Positions 50,260 to 59,340 of a stretch of DNA of 64,000 nucleotides are shown piece after piece (positions within the stretch are counted from its first letter, which is position 1; every line of letters starts with the position of its first letter). The notes beneath the pieces were generated by a model. That model was given only the letters and a program-made list of their open reading frames with translations. It ran no database searches and had not been told where the DNA came from. Source of the DNA: an uncultured Lachnospiraceae bacterium (GTDB lineage: Bacteria > Bacillota > Clostridia > Lachnospirales > Lachnospiraceae); contig CANQRR010000003.1 of NCBI GenBank assembly GCA_947626285.1, positions 1 to 64,000 on the forward strand, written 5' to 3'. A program made the position numbers and the translations under genes.

Positions 50260-52075
50260 ACGAATCTTCTCCTATTCCCGACAGCAGCAATCCCGTTGCC
50301 ACCGCGTTTCGCGGGCCGCACACGCCGCGGATGTTGCCGCGGCCACAGACGATACGGTACTCGGCGAGCGCCTGCGTCAGCATCTCCGGGATCTCGAAGT
50401 CCTCGGCGGAACCGCCGACCAGCACCACGTTCGGGATCCTGCGCAGGTCGTGGTCCGGCGCCACCTCGCGCAGCGCGCGCAGCGCGTTCGTCACGAACAC
50501 CTTCTGCTTTGCCTCGCGGCGGACCTCCAGTATCTTCTCCATCGGGATGTCCTCCTCGACCTTGAGCATCTCGCCCGGCGCGAGGAGCACCACATGCCCG
50601 TAATATCGCGGATCGATGGATTCCTCGAAGAACTGCATCGCGCCGTTCTCCAGGCGCATGTGGAACAGGCTCTCCACCTTGCCCATCGGATATTTCTTGA
50701 TCTGCTCCGCGGCCGTCCGGCTGCCGAGCCCCAGTTCCGTCTGAATCAGCATCGAGACGAGCTCTCCCGCGCCGGCCTGGTGCGTCGTGCGCACGCTGCC
50801 GTCCGCCTGCAGAAGCGCCGCGTCCGTCGAACCGCCGCCCATGTCGAGCATCGCGAGCGGAAGTCTGGTGCCGGGCGTCGTCATCGCGCCCAGGGAAGCC
50901 ATCACGGCCTCGACTCCCGCCACGACTGCCTTCACCCCGAGCTCCCGCTCGAGCCGCGCTGCGATCTCCCTCATCGGGAGCTGCTGCGTCTTCACCATCG
51001 CGGCGATGCCGACCGCCTTCTCCATGCAGGTCTCCCCCGCCAGCGATCCGGAGATCTCCACCGGTGCCAGCGTGTCGACCGCCAAAATATCGGTAATCTG
51101 TATCTTATCGTGCTGCTCCTTCGACACATCCGCCATACTGCTCTTGATGCGTGTGAGCATGTTTCCCACGTTTGTGTTCGTCTCTCCGTCAATGTCGCGG
51201 ATCTCGCCCGCCTGCGCGAGCGTCTCCATGATCTGCTCCGCCCCTGCGTCGATGTCGACGCGCTTTTCCTGCTGTCCGTGGAACGTGATATGTCCGGCCG
51301 GCAGGACGTTCTCCCGAATGTTACCGTGCGGCGTCCGTATGACGACCGCGCTGCGCTTGCCGATCAGGCTCTTCGCGATCGGCGTCACCGCCTTCGTCTC
51401 GTCGGCGTCCAGTCCGAGCAGCGTCGCGATCCCATAGGGGTTCGACAGCATGCGGATTGACGTCCCCGGCAGGGCTACCTCGATCGCCGCCAGCTTGCCC
51501 TCCGGCACCTTGCTGATGTGGCGCACCTCATCCACGATCGGCATTTTTTTGTTCAGACGGTTCTCCACGAGCACCGCCTCGTCGGCCTGCAGAATCAGGC
51601 CGCGGATATCGAGCTCCGGGATGTGCTGATTCAGACGCGCGGCAGCCTCCTCGTAGGAGAATTTGTTCGCGACCGCCACGATGTACGGCACACCCGGCTT
51701 GCCCTTCCAGATGTTTTCGAGCAGCAAAAGCTCCCCGACTGCCTCGCCTGCTCCGGCCGGCGTCGAGGGGTTGTGTCCGATCATCGAGGATTCCGTGATG
51801 ATCGTCTCGGTGATCGTCTCCATTGCCGTGTCGCCGATGACCGGAGCGGCCTCGTTCAAGCGCACTAAATCTAGCGCCGAGAGCGGCTGCCGGATCTCAT
51901 CCAACGCCTCCTCGAGCGCGGCCTTCACGCCCAGAACATTCGGCAGCGTACCCTTTGTCCCGGTCGTCATGCGGGAGGCACTGCTCAGGAAACGAAACGC
52001 TCCGTCGTCCCCGATGCCCCCGATGCACACTTCAGTTGTGGAGTTTCCGATGTCAACGCCTGCAACCAGTTTCAA
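50246..52075 (-). CDS. pduG: Diol dehydratase reactivase, large subunit
   Basis: A molecular chaperone of 609 residues with an actin-like ATPase fold: LVAGVDIGNSTTEVCIGGIG at the start and MLDMGGGSTDAALLQADGSV in the second phosphate site. It swaps inactive cobalamin out of the dehydratase at ATP cost. Translation starts at TTG 52075, overlapping the pduE stop TGA, with AAAGGGGAATCCTTCT upstream. Confidence 0.94.
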   Translation of the reverse strand: MKLVAGVDIGNSTTEVCIGGIGDDGAFRFLSSASRMTTGTKGTLPNVLGVKAALEEALDEIRQPLSALDLVRLNEAAPVIGDTAMETITETIITESSMIGHNPSTPAGAGEAVGELLLLENIWKGKPGVPYIVAVANKFSYEEAAARLNQHIPELDIRGLILQADEAVLVENRLNKKMPIVDEVRHISKVPEGKLAAIEVALPGTSIRMLSNPYGIATLLGLDADETKAVTPIAKSLIGKRSAVVIRTPHGNIRENVLPAGHITFHGQQEKRVDIDAGAEQIMETLAQAGEIRDIDGETNTNVGNMLTRIKSSMADVSKEQHDKIQITDILAVDTLAPVEISGSLAGETCMEKAVGIAAMVKTQQLPMREIAARLERELGVKAVVAGVEAVMASLGAMTTPGTRLPLAMLDMGGGSTDAALLQADGSVRTTHQAGAGELVSMLIQTELGLGSRTAAEQIKKYPMGKVESLFHMRLENGAMQFFEESIDPRYYGHVVLLAPGEMLKVEEDIPMEKILEVRREAKQKVFVTNALRALREVAPDHDLRRIPNVVLVGGSAEDFEIPEMLTQALAEYRIVCGRGNIRGVCGPRNAVATGLLLSGIGEDSYGRQ

Positions 52076-52467
52076 AGAAGGATTCCCCTTTTCTCGTAGA
52101 TCTCAGCCGCCTCGAGCACCAGCTTCGCGCAGTGCGGCGCATGGTACTTCTCCAGCAGCTCGCGCGCCATCTCCGCCAGCTCCCGCTTCGTGGAGCGGTT
52201 CGGGCGTAGCTTGTTGTACATGTCCAGGATCACCGCGTCCGGCACGTCCACCAGCTCGGACGCGCGCTCAAAGTTCGCGGCCATCTGCGGATTGTCCGCC
52301 TCCGCGGCCACCTGTCCCTGCCTCTTCAGCATCTCCGTGGAGATCTTGATGTCCTCGGACGTCACGTTTCCGCGTTTGACTTCTTCCAGTGTAATCTGGG
52401 AAAGTTTTTTTCCGGTCTTCGAGGTGATCGTGTCCGCCTCGTGAAGACCCAACGGATATCTGCTCAT
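52072..52467 (-). CDS. pduE: B12-dependent diol dehydratase, small subunit
   Basis: About 131 residues from ATG 52467 behind GGGAGGGTGCAAG. YPLGLHEADTITSKTGKKLS is typical for the gamma subunit, and the VPDAVILDMYNKLRPNRSTK segment closes the fold. It overlaps the pduD stop by four bases and forms the dehydratase with PduC and PduD. Confidence 0.94.
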   Translation of the reverse strand: MSRYPLGLHEADTITSKTGKKLSQITLEEVKRGNVTSEDIKISTEMLKRQGQVAAEADNPQMAANFERASELVDVPDAVILDMYNKLRPNRSTKRELAEMARELLEKYHAPHCAKLVLEAAEIYEKRGILL

Positions 52468-53207
52468 CTTGCACCCTCCCATACGATCATGCCCTTGTCC
52501 GGGTCTAACTGCTCTGTCTCAATGATGTGCATCAGCGCGGCCTTTACCTGGTATTTCGCGCGCACCATCGGGTCGTTCGTGCACTCGATCGGCGTGACCT
52601 TCTCGCCCTTGACGTACTTCGCGGCGTTCTTGCCGATCTTCCGGTAAGTCTCGAGGTCCATCAGCGGCGCCTGCGGAAACAGCTCCAGATTCGTCAAAGG
52701 ATACAGGTCCTTCTGGTGAATGACTGTCGTTCCCTTCGACTGAATGCCGATGCCGATACCCGATCCGGAGAGCTTCGCCGACTGCAGCGCCATAAAGCAC
52801 ACGTCCGAGGTGTCGAGCACCTTCACGACACGGGAGGTCATGCCTTCCTCCTCGATCCCCGCCTTCACATTGCGCAGCACGTCGTCGAGCGGGATCCCAC
52901 CGATCGTCGCGTTGATCTCGGTCTGGAACGCCGCCCCGACGCCGATCACGACCTCCTTCGGGTCCGTCCCCTGCTTCGCGCGCTCGGCTCCCTCATAAGA
53001 ATGCTTCGGGCGCATCCGCGTCTTTCCCGCGAGGCTCTGCGTGACACCCTGCCCGGAACCGCTACCGGAGCGCGGCGCAGAACCTGCCGCCTGCGGGCCG
53101 CTCGCCTGTCCGATCCCGGAATTTCGGCCTGCCTGTGCGCCGTCCGCGTGGAGCTGTCTCACCACCGCCTCTGTGATTGCGCGTATCAGTTGTTCGTTCA
53201 CTTCCAT
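52464..53207 (-). CDS. pduD: B12-dependent diol dehydratase, medium subunit with encapsulation helix
   Basis: About 247 residues from ATG 53207, six bases after AGGAGG. The first residues MEVNEQLIRAITEAVVRQLH form an amphipathic helix that targets the enzyme into the compartment, followed by a disordered Gly/Ser/Gln linker (about residues 20-55). The body holds PKEVVIGVGAAFQTEINATI and LSGSGIGIGIQSKGTTVIHQ, contributing to cobalamin binding. Together with PduC and PduE it converts 1,2-propanediol to propanal; glycerol is a possible second substrate. Confidence 0.94.
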   Translation of the reverse strand: MEVNEQLIRAITEAVVRQLHADGAQAGRNSGIGQASGPQAAGSAPRSGSGSGQGVTQSLAGKTRMRPKHSYEGAERAKQGTDPKEVVIGVGAAFQTEINATIGGIPLDDVLRNVKAGIEEEGMTSRVVKVLDTSDVCFMALQSAKLSGSGIGIGIQSKGTTVIHQKDLYPLTNLELFPQAPLMDLETYRKIGKNAAKYVKGEKVTPIECTNDPMVRAKYQVKAALMHIIETEQLDPDKGMIVWEGAR

Positions 53208-53295
53208 GACGTTCCTCCTGATCTCTTCCAAAATCTATGTCCCGGCACAGGCTTCTTCCGCTCTTCGTCTCTGCGCCTGTGCTCCGTTTTCTGTC

Positions 53296-54960
53296 CTAAA
53301 ATTCATTTACATCAATCCTGTGCGGGATCGCCTTAATCTCCTCCCAGCGCTGTCCCGTCACGCGGTAACCGGTCCCCGGCCCCATGTAGTCGTTCGGCGT
53401 GTTCACGCCGGACATCACCTGAAAATGCTCGTCCAGGATCGCCGCCGTGTGCATGTAGTCGCCGATCACGCGCTGCTTGAGCATATTCAGAATGCTTTCC
53501 GCCAGATCCACGAAACCGCTCTCGGCGAGCGCCTTCACGACGTCTACGCCGGTGATCCCGCGCTTCATCAGATCGTCGGCCGCCATCAGATCGGAGGCGA
53601 CGTCCCTCTTCAGCGTGTCCTTGCTGCCGTGCGCGTAGGTGACGGCCTCGACCTGCTCGTCCGTGACCTCGGTGAGCCCCAGATACTTGAACACGGCCTG
53701 CACCGCCTTACCCGCCTCGCGCCGCACGCGGATGACCTCCTCCTCCGTCACCGGCCGGAGTCCGCCGTCCACCTGCATATCTCTCTGCAGCACGTTGTAA
53801 TCGTCAAAGTCCTCGGCGTCGAAATTCGACCCAGCGAACATATTGTCGTAGTTCGGCTCCGCCGCGTAGCCGGAGAAGATAAAATCCGTGCCCGGCATGA
53901 ACTGGAGCATCGTCCGCGCCGTCCGCCTCATGTCCGAATTCGAGAAGCTCTGGTCGTTCGAGGACGCGCACTCCAGACCGAGCAGCGCGGCCACCAGGTT
54001 CTCGCCCATGATCTCGCGGATGCCCGCCGGCACGCCGGCCGCCACGCCGACGCAGCTCACGGAGCCGTTCTGTATCCCCTGCGTGCCCGCGCCCTTCGTC
54101 ACGTACAGGCAGCGGCACTCGAGGTAGAGCATCGACTTGCGCTCGCTCGAGCCCATCAGCACCTCGGAACCGGCCCCGGAGGTGAAACGCACCTTCAGTC
54201 CGCGCGACGCGTAGGCCGCGTTCAGAAACGCCTTGGAGTACGGCGTGTCGTCCCCGTCGATGAAGACCTTCTCGGTGCCGTACACGGAGAGCGTCTCGGC
54301 GTAAGTCGTCAGACCGCGGATGCCAAGCTCCAGCTCCGTCGCCTCCTCGACCGCGCACTGCGTCAGCACGCCCTTGCGCCCCACCTGGGAACCGATCAGC
54401 AGCGCGATCGCGTTGAACGGCGCGTACCGCGCGACGCCAGTCGTCGTCTCCTCCTCAGAGAACCCGCGCAGCGCGCCCTCGGCGGCGTCCGCGGCGATCT
54501 GGACCGGATCGTCCTTCAGGTTCGTGATGTGGGCCTGGTTGCCCGGCACCTTTCTGGCGCGCATTTTCTGCATGCCCATCATCATCTCGACGACGTTCAG
54601 GTAGTTGATCACCTCGACCATCTTCGCCGGGGTGATGCCCGAAATGATCTCGAGGATCTCCTTTCGCGACGTCTGAATGTCCACGATCTTCCGCGCGATC
54701 TCGAGCGACGGCATCGCCATCGACTGCTGCGCGCGGTCGATGCGAATCGCGTAGTCCGCGATGAACTGATCCAGAAAATCAAAGTCCGCTCGCTTCTTCC
54801 CGTCGAGCTCTGTGATCACGCCGTTCTCCACGCTCACGGAAGGCTTCGGGTCGTAGGGACTGTGCATCGCGACAAACCCCATCTCCGGCCATTCGTCGAT
54901 AAATCCGTCCTTGTTCACGGCGCGGGCGTCCAGCGCCTCGATTCGTTTCGATCTTCTCAT
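53296..54960 (-). CDS. pduC: B12-dependent diol dehydratase, large subunit
   Basis: A radical-forming TIM-barrel subunit of 554 residues. Typical PduC stretches are DFLDQFIADYAIRIDRAQQS, NVVEMMMGMQKMRARKVPGN and PGTDFIFSGYAAEPNYDNMF, with LQRDMQVDGGLRPVTEEEVI near the active site. It binds adenosylcobalamin base-off between the large and medium subunits. Sequence alone does not separate propanediol from glycerol dehydratase; the adjacent rhaB favours propanediol. ATG has AAAGGCAGAAAG before it. The 86-base gap to pduQ shows no promoter. Confidence 0.96.
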   Translation of the reverse strand: MRRSKRIEALDARAVNKDGFIDEWPEMGFVAMHSPYDPKPSVSVENGVITELDGKKRADFDFLDQFIADYAIRIDRAQQSMAMPSLEIARKIVDIQTSRKEILEIISGITPAKMVEVINYLNVVEMMMGMQKMRARKVPGNQAHITNLKDDPVQIAADAAEGALRGFSEEETTTGVARYAPFNAIALLIGSQVGRKGVLTQCAVEEATELELGIRGLTTYAETLSVYGTEKVFIDGDDTPYSKAFLNAAYASRGLKVRFTSGAGSEVLMGSSERKSMLYLECRCLYVTKGAGTQGIQNGSVSCVGVAAGVPAGIREIMGENLVAALLGLECASSNDQSFSNSDMRRTARTMLQFMPGTDFIFSGYAAEPNYDNMFAGSNFDAEDFDDYNVLQRDMQVDGGLRPVTEEEVIRVRREAGKAVQAVFKYLGLTEVTDEQVEAVTYAHGSKDTLKRDVASDLMAADDLMKRGITGVDVVKALAESGFVDLAESILNMLKQRVIGDYMHTAAILDEHFQVMSGVNTPNDYMGPGTGYRVTGQRWEEIKAIPHRIDVNEF

Positions 54961-55046
54961 CTTTCTGCCTTTCCTTTTCTATATCTTCCGGCCCGCCTAT
55001 GCTTTGCGGAATCCGGTCTCACTTCAGGCGAAGCATAACGATAGAT

Positions 55047-56198
55047 TCAGAATGCCCACAGTTTCGTGTAGATTTTTATGATGTCCTCCTTCGTCGGGAC
55101 GCGAGGATTGTTCGCGGTGCAGGTGTCCGCCAGCGCCGCATCCGCCATCTTGTCGAGCGCCCCGAAGTACGCGTCCGGCGGGATCGTCCCGAGCTCCTGG
55201 ATCGTCAGCGGAATGTTCATCTCCTTCTGCATGAACTGGATCCAGTTCACGAGGGAGCGCACAGTCATGACCTTGTTGTAATTGCTCAGACCCAGGATGT
55301 GCGCGATATTCGCGTAGCGCTTGACCGCCGGGAGGTATTCCTTCTGGCTCCTGCTGTGCTTGTTGATGTTCGCGTTGAACTCGACGATATGAGGCAGGAG
55401 CATCGCGTTCGCGCGCCCGTGCGGGATGTGGAACATCGCCCCAAGCTGATGCGCCATGCTATGCGTGATGCCAAGACCAGCCGTGTTGAACGACAGTCCC
55501 GCGAGGCAGGACGCGACGTGCATCTTCTGGCGCGCGTGCATGTCGTTGCCGTCTAAGTACGCGCGCAGCAGGAACACCCCGCAGATCTCTATGGATTTCT
55601 CCGCGAGCGCGGAGGAAAATTCGTTGTGTTCGGTGCTCACGTAGGACTCAAGCGCGTGCGTGAACACGTCCATGCCGGTGTCGGCCGTCACCGCGGGCGG
55701 CACGCTGCGCACGAGCTCCGCGTCGAGGATCGCCTCGTCCGCCGTCAGGCTGTCGGACACCAGCGGGTACTTCACTTTCGCGTGCGTGTCGTTGACGACC
55801 GCGAACGATGTGACCTCCGATCCCGTGCCGCTCGTCGTCGGCACCGCAATCAGCCCCACCCTGCCGTAATTGTTGATCTTCAGCGCGAACTCGCGGATCG
55901 CCTTGGACGAATCGATTGCCGAGCCGCCGCCCACCGCGACGACCACCTCCGGCTGAAATTCCAGAAACTTCTTCACGCCCTCAGCGATCTTCCCGACCGG
56001 CGCGTCCGGCACAACATCCTGAAAGATATCGTATGTGATCCCCGCCTTGTCGAGCGGAGCCGTGATCAGCTCGATCATGCCGCTCTGCACCACGATCGGG
56101 TCCGTGATGACCAACGCCTTCTTGTAGGGGATGCTTCTCAACCGGTCCAGCGCGTTCTCGCCAAAGTGGATCACTGTCTTCATTTCGAAAGTTTTCAT
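55047..56198 (-). CDS. pduQ: Iron-dependent alcohol dehydrogenase (propanol dehydrogenase PduQ-like)
   Basis: About 383 residues from ATG 56198 behind GAGGAACAGGAC. The NAD(P) region is VVVAVGGGSAIDSSKAIREF followed by IAVPTTSGTGSEVTSFAVVN; the iron ligands lie in HALESY and GITHSMAHQLGAMFHIPHGR. It should reduce propanal to 1-propanol, regenerating NAD inside the compartment. A second, zinc-type dehydrogenase is encoded near the right edge. Confidence 0.9.
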   Translation of the reverse strand: MKTFEMKTVIHFGENALDRLRSIPYKKALVITDPIVVQSGMIELITAPLDKAGITYDIFQDVVPDAPVGKIAEGVKKFLEFQPEVVVAVGGGSAIDSSKAIREFALKINNYGRVGLIAVPTTSGTGSEVTSFAVVNDTHAKVKYPLVSDSLTADEAILDAELVRSVPPAVTADTGMDVFTHALESYVSTEHNEFSSALAEKSIEICGVFLLRAYLDGNDMHARQKMHVASCLAGLSFNTAGLGITHSMAHQLGAMFHIPHGRANAMLLPHIVEFNANINKHSRSQKEYLPAVKRYANIAHILGLSNYNKVMTVRSLVNWIQFMQKEMNIPLTIQELGTIPPDAYFGALDKMADAALADTCTANNPRVPTKEDIIKIYTKLWAF

Positions 56199-56244
56199 GT
56201 CCTGTTCCTCACTTTCAGACCCCGTCTTCTGACCGCCGCAGCGG

Positions 56245-57030
56245 CTATTCCTCTGTCGCCCGGTCCTCAGGGTATCTGCACTCGATTCCCATCTCTTCAA
56301 ACAGCCGCAGCCACCGCTCGGCGGGTTTCCTGTCCGTGACGACGATGTTCACGTCGTGCAGGCTTCCCGCCATCGAGTACGCGGCCTTGTCAAACTTGCC
56401 GCCCTCCGCGACAAGAATATTCTTTCTGCCGGAATCCATCATCGTCTTCTTCGTGGATGCGAGAAGCTCCTGAGATTCCATCATGCCTCTCTCGGCGTCG
56501 AGCGCCTTGCAGGAGAAGATCACCTTATCCACGTAGTACGAGCGGATCGCGTCGTCCGTCCGCGACCCCAGAAACGCCAGATAACGCCCCTCCATCACGC
56601 CGCCGGTGGAGATGATATTCCAGTCCGAGACGTCGGAGAGCTCCAGCAGAATCTCCATTGAATTCGTGATCACGGTCAGGCGTTTCCTGCACTCCTTGAG
56701 CGCCTTCGCCACGAAGACCGCCGTCGTGCTCGCGTCGAGGAAAATGTGTTCGTCCTCCTCCACCAGCGACGCCGCGATCTCGGCCATCTTCTGCTTGCCG
56801 GACACGTTGCGGTTCTTGCGCACGTTGAACGGAAGCTCGATCCCAAGTGTCTCGTTCACCACCGCGCCGCCGTAGCTCTTCGTCGCAAAGCCTTCTTTTT
56901 CGAGTTTTTCGAGGTCGCGACGGATCGTCTCCTCCGAGACGTCGTAGAGCTGGCTGAGCTCGCTGACCACTACTTTTTTTTCGCTCTGAAGCTTTTCGAG
57001 GATCTGATTTCGTCGTTCCAGTGCCAACAT
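56245..57030 (-). CDS. DeoR-family regulator of the microcompartment operon
   Basis: A protein of 261 residues. Helix-turn-helix: VVSELSQLYDVSEETIRRDL then EKLEKEGFATKSYGGAV, the classical DeoR signature; the sugar-phosphate-binding domain follows with DEHIFLDASTTAVFVAKALK and NIISTGGVMEGRYLAFLGSR. DeoR members usually respond to phosphorylated sugars, so a rhamnose- or fucose-derived phosphate is a likely effector. It is embedded within the operon between pduT and pduQ. ATG follows AGGAGAGAGGACC. Confidence 0.9.
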   Translation of the reverse strand: MLALERRNQILEKLQSEKKVVVSELSQLYDVSEETIRRDLEKLEKEGFATKSYGGAVVNETLGIELPFNVRKNRNVSGKQKMAEIAASLVEEDEHIFLDASTTAVFVAKALKECRKRLTVITNSMEILLELSDVSDWNIISTGGVMEGRYLAFLGSRTDDAIRSYYVDKVIFSCKALDAERGMMESQELLASTKKTMMDSGRKNILVAEGGKFDKAAYSMAGSLHDVNIVVTDRKPAERWLRLFEEMGIECRYPEDRATEE

Positions 57031-57043
57031 GGTCCTCTCTCCT

Positions 57044-57592
57044 TTACAGGATCGAATCCATCATCTTGCGGTCCGGATGCGCGATCACGGACGAATCGAG
57101 ATACATACCCTTGCCCGCGACCAGCTGCTTCGCGCGCTCGATCGACGCCTCCACCGCGGATACCTCGCCGGTGATCAGCATGTAGGATTTGCCGCACATG
57201 CCTTTGGCGATGCGCAGTTCGATCAGATCCACGACGGCCGTCTTCGCCGCCTGGTCCGCCGCCTCGATGATGGAAGCCGCGTCGTACGTCTCGAGAATAC
57301 CGAGCGCGCTGACCTCCTCCACCTGCGTCGCCCCGTAGATCGCCGGGAAGATGGACTCGTGAGGATTGCCGAGCACAAAGCTGTCGATGCATTTGTCCTC
57401 ACCCATCGCCTCGGCCGCCTCCACAGCCGCCTTCACCGCGCTGAGATCGCCTGTGATGATCGCGATGTACTTTCCGGGACATACGGTCTGCGCCTCGAGG
57501 ATCTCCACTTCTGAGGTCTTTACCATGGTATCCGCAGCCGTGATGCCGCTGGCGGTTGTCTTAAATTCAATCATTCCGATTGCTCTGCTCAT
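57044..57592 (-). CDS. pduT: Trimeric tandem-BMC shell protein PduT
   Basis: Two BMC domains in 182 residues (about 1-90 and 92-182), forming a pseudohexameric trimer in the shell. The Cys at residue 38 (EILEAQTVCPGKYIAIITGD) is at the position that holds the [4Fe-4S] cluster in the PduT pore. It is directly downstream of the flavoprotein PduS, its expected electron partner, consistent with electron passage across the shell. Confidence 0.93.
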   Translation of the reverse strand: MSRAIGMIEFKTTASGITAADTMVKTSEVEILEAQTVCPGKYIAIITGDLSAVKAAVEAAEAMGEDKCIDSFVLGNPHESIFPAIYGATQVEEVSALGILETYDAASIIEAADQAAKTAVVDLIELRIAKGMCGKSYMLITGEVSAVEASIERAKQLVAGKGMYLDSSVIAHPDRKMMDSIL

Positions 57593-57616
57593 GTCTTGTA
57601 CCTTTCCCCTTCATAG

Positions 57617-58942
57617 TTACGCCGTGATCGCAATGTAGCGATCCGTCACCTCAGTTACCGTTCCGCAGATGCTCGCGTGGATCCCCACGCTGAGCCCGTT
57701 CGCCGGCTGCGCGATCATCTGGCCCCGTGTAACCGCATCCCCGGCCTTGACGGCCGGCTGGGCCGGCGCCCCGATGTGCTGGCTCAGAAGGATCTTCACC
57801 TTCGCCGTCCCGACGAGCTCCTCGTCGATCGGCGCCTCTTTATCGTACTTCGTCAGCGCCAGGCGCGCCATCAGGCGCTCCTCCGGCACCTTGCGGTACT
57901 CTCTCGACTCCCTCACTGGCTTCGGCTGTACGCCCTGCGGCGGCTTCACGCCGTTCTTCCGCAGTCCGGCTTTCATGTCGGCGAGCAGGCTCCTCGGCGC
58001 CAGGCTCTGCGGACAGGAGTACATCTCACAGACGCCGCACGAGCTGCAGAACGCCGCGTCCAGATACGGGTTCAGATCCCGGAAGTCCGCGTTTGACGCC
58101 GCCCGCATGAAACGCGCCGGGTCGATCGGATGACCGAGGTTGTTCCTCGGGCAGAGATCCGTGCAGGTGTTGCACTGGCAGCAGATGGACGCCGCCCGTT
58201 TCAAATCTATCGAAGAAGTCCTGCGCTTCTTCATCACGATCAAGTGGTCCTGCGGAAGGACCAGAATTGCATTCGTCGTCTTCGTCACCGGCTCCGAACC
58301 GCTGCCGATGCGCCCCATCATCGGACCGCCCACAAAGTAGACCGGATCCTTGATTGTGACGTTCCCGGCCTGTGCGACTACCTCGTCGAGCGTACACCCC
58401 AGCGGGACGCGCACCGTCACGGGCTTGCTGACCTCGCCCACCACGGATATGTATTTGTCCGTCACCGGTTTCTGTTTCTCGACCGCCCGGTATGCGTTGT
58501 AGACCGTCTCCACGTTGAACACCGCGACGCCCTGCTCGATCGGCAGTCCGCCCGGCCGCACCACGCGCCCGGTCGCCTCGTAGATCAAGACGACCTCATC
58601 GCCCATCGGATAAACCTCGTCCAGAAGATGGATCCGCATCCCCGGGAACTCTCCGATGTGAGCCTGCAGTGCGTTTACAGTCTGCACATAGGACTTTTTG
58701 ATCCCGATGACCGCCTCATTCGCACCCACGGTCTGAGCGATCTCGTGGAACATTTTCATGATTTCATAAGCATGTTTTTCCAGAAGCTGTCTGTGCAGCT
58801 TCAGCAGCGGCTCACACTCCGCACAGTTCAGAAGTATCGTGTCCGCCTTGTCGGTGAGCTTCCCGTACGTCGGGAAACCGGCGCCGCCCGCGCCTACCAC
58901 ACCGCTTTCCTGTAATATTTTCTGTAATTCCGCTATATTCAT
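57617..58942 (-). CDS. pduS: PduS, RnfC-like flavin/iron-sulfur cobalamin reductase
   Basis: About 441 residues from ATG 58942 behind TTGGAGTAGCGCC. NIAELQKILQESGVVGAGGA then GFPTYGKLTDKADTILLNCA is the FMN-binding RnfC-like start. Two ferredoxin clusters follow: CCQCNTCTDLCPRNNLGHP and CSSCGVCEMYSCPQ. It reduces cob(III)alamin toward cob(I)alamin for PduO. The C-terminal barrel-sandwich (AVKAGDAVTRGQMIAQPANG) is intact. Confidence 0.93.
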   Translation of the reverse strand: MNIAELQKILQESGVVGAGGAGFPTYGKLTDKADTILLNCAECEPLLKLHRQLLEKHAYEIMKMFHEIAQTVGANEAVIGIKKSYVQTVNALQAHIGEFPGMRIHLLDEVYPMGDEVVLIYEATGRVVRPGGLPIEQGVAVFNVETVYNAYRAVEKQKPVTDKYISVVGEVSKPVTVRVPLGCTLDEVVAQAGNVTIKDPVYFVGGPMMGRIGSGSEPVTKTTNAILVLPQDHLIVMKKRRTSSIDLKRAASICCQCNTCTDLCPRNNLGHPIDPARFMRAASNADFRDLNPYLDAAFCSSCGVCEMYSCPQSLAPRSLLADMKAGLRKNGVKPPQGVQPKPVRESREYRKVPEERLMARLALTKYDKEAPIDEELVGTAKVKILLSQHIGAPAQPAVKAGDAVTRGQMIAQPANGLSVGIHASICGTVTEVTDRYIAITA

Positions 58943-58946
58943 GGCG

Positions 58947-59213
58947 CTACTCCAATCCCGCACCGTCGTCAATGATACCGACGATCGCCGCATCAATCGG
59001 TGCTGTCTCTTCCCCGCAGCCAATCCTGGCCGCGCTTCCCTGCGCTACCAATACGTATTCTCCGATTCCTGCACCGATGATATCGATGGCAATCAGCTGT
59101 TCAAGACCATCCTTCATATGATGCAGCGGCTCCACTATCATAAACTTCTGTCCGATCAATTTCTCACTCTTCCGCGTGGACACCACGCTTCCAACAACCT
59201 TCCCTACAATCAT
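58947..59213 (-). CDS. pduN: BMC vertex protein (EutN/CcmL family, PduN)
   Basis: Eighty-eight residues from ATG 59213, five bases after GGAGG. MIVGKVVGSVVSTRKSEKLI and AIDIIGAGIGEYVLVAQGSA are the pentamer-forming fold that caps the shell vertices. The reading frame is open for 39 codons upstream of the ATG with protein-like sequence (see findings). It ends four bases before pduS. Confidence 0.92.
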   Translation of the reverse strand: MIVGKVVGSVVSTRKSEKLIGQKFMIVEPLHHMKDGLEQLIAIDIIGAGIGEYVLVAQGSAARIGCGEETAPIDAAIVGIIDDGAGLE

Positions 59214-59340
59214 ATGAACCTCCAGACCTTCGTTTCGGATATACCACAGAATATCCGCCCGGATCACCGATATGGTTTTCCGAAGGACAGCCCGAAAGGC
59301 GCCGGGCGGGTATTCCGTGACCTCATCCCATTTTTATTTC

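Noticed and set aside
53041-55038. 665-codon plus-strand frame opposite pduC
   Set aside because: Arg/His-rich antisense shadow of the dehydratase gene; no ribosome site or known motif.
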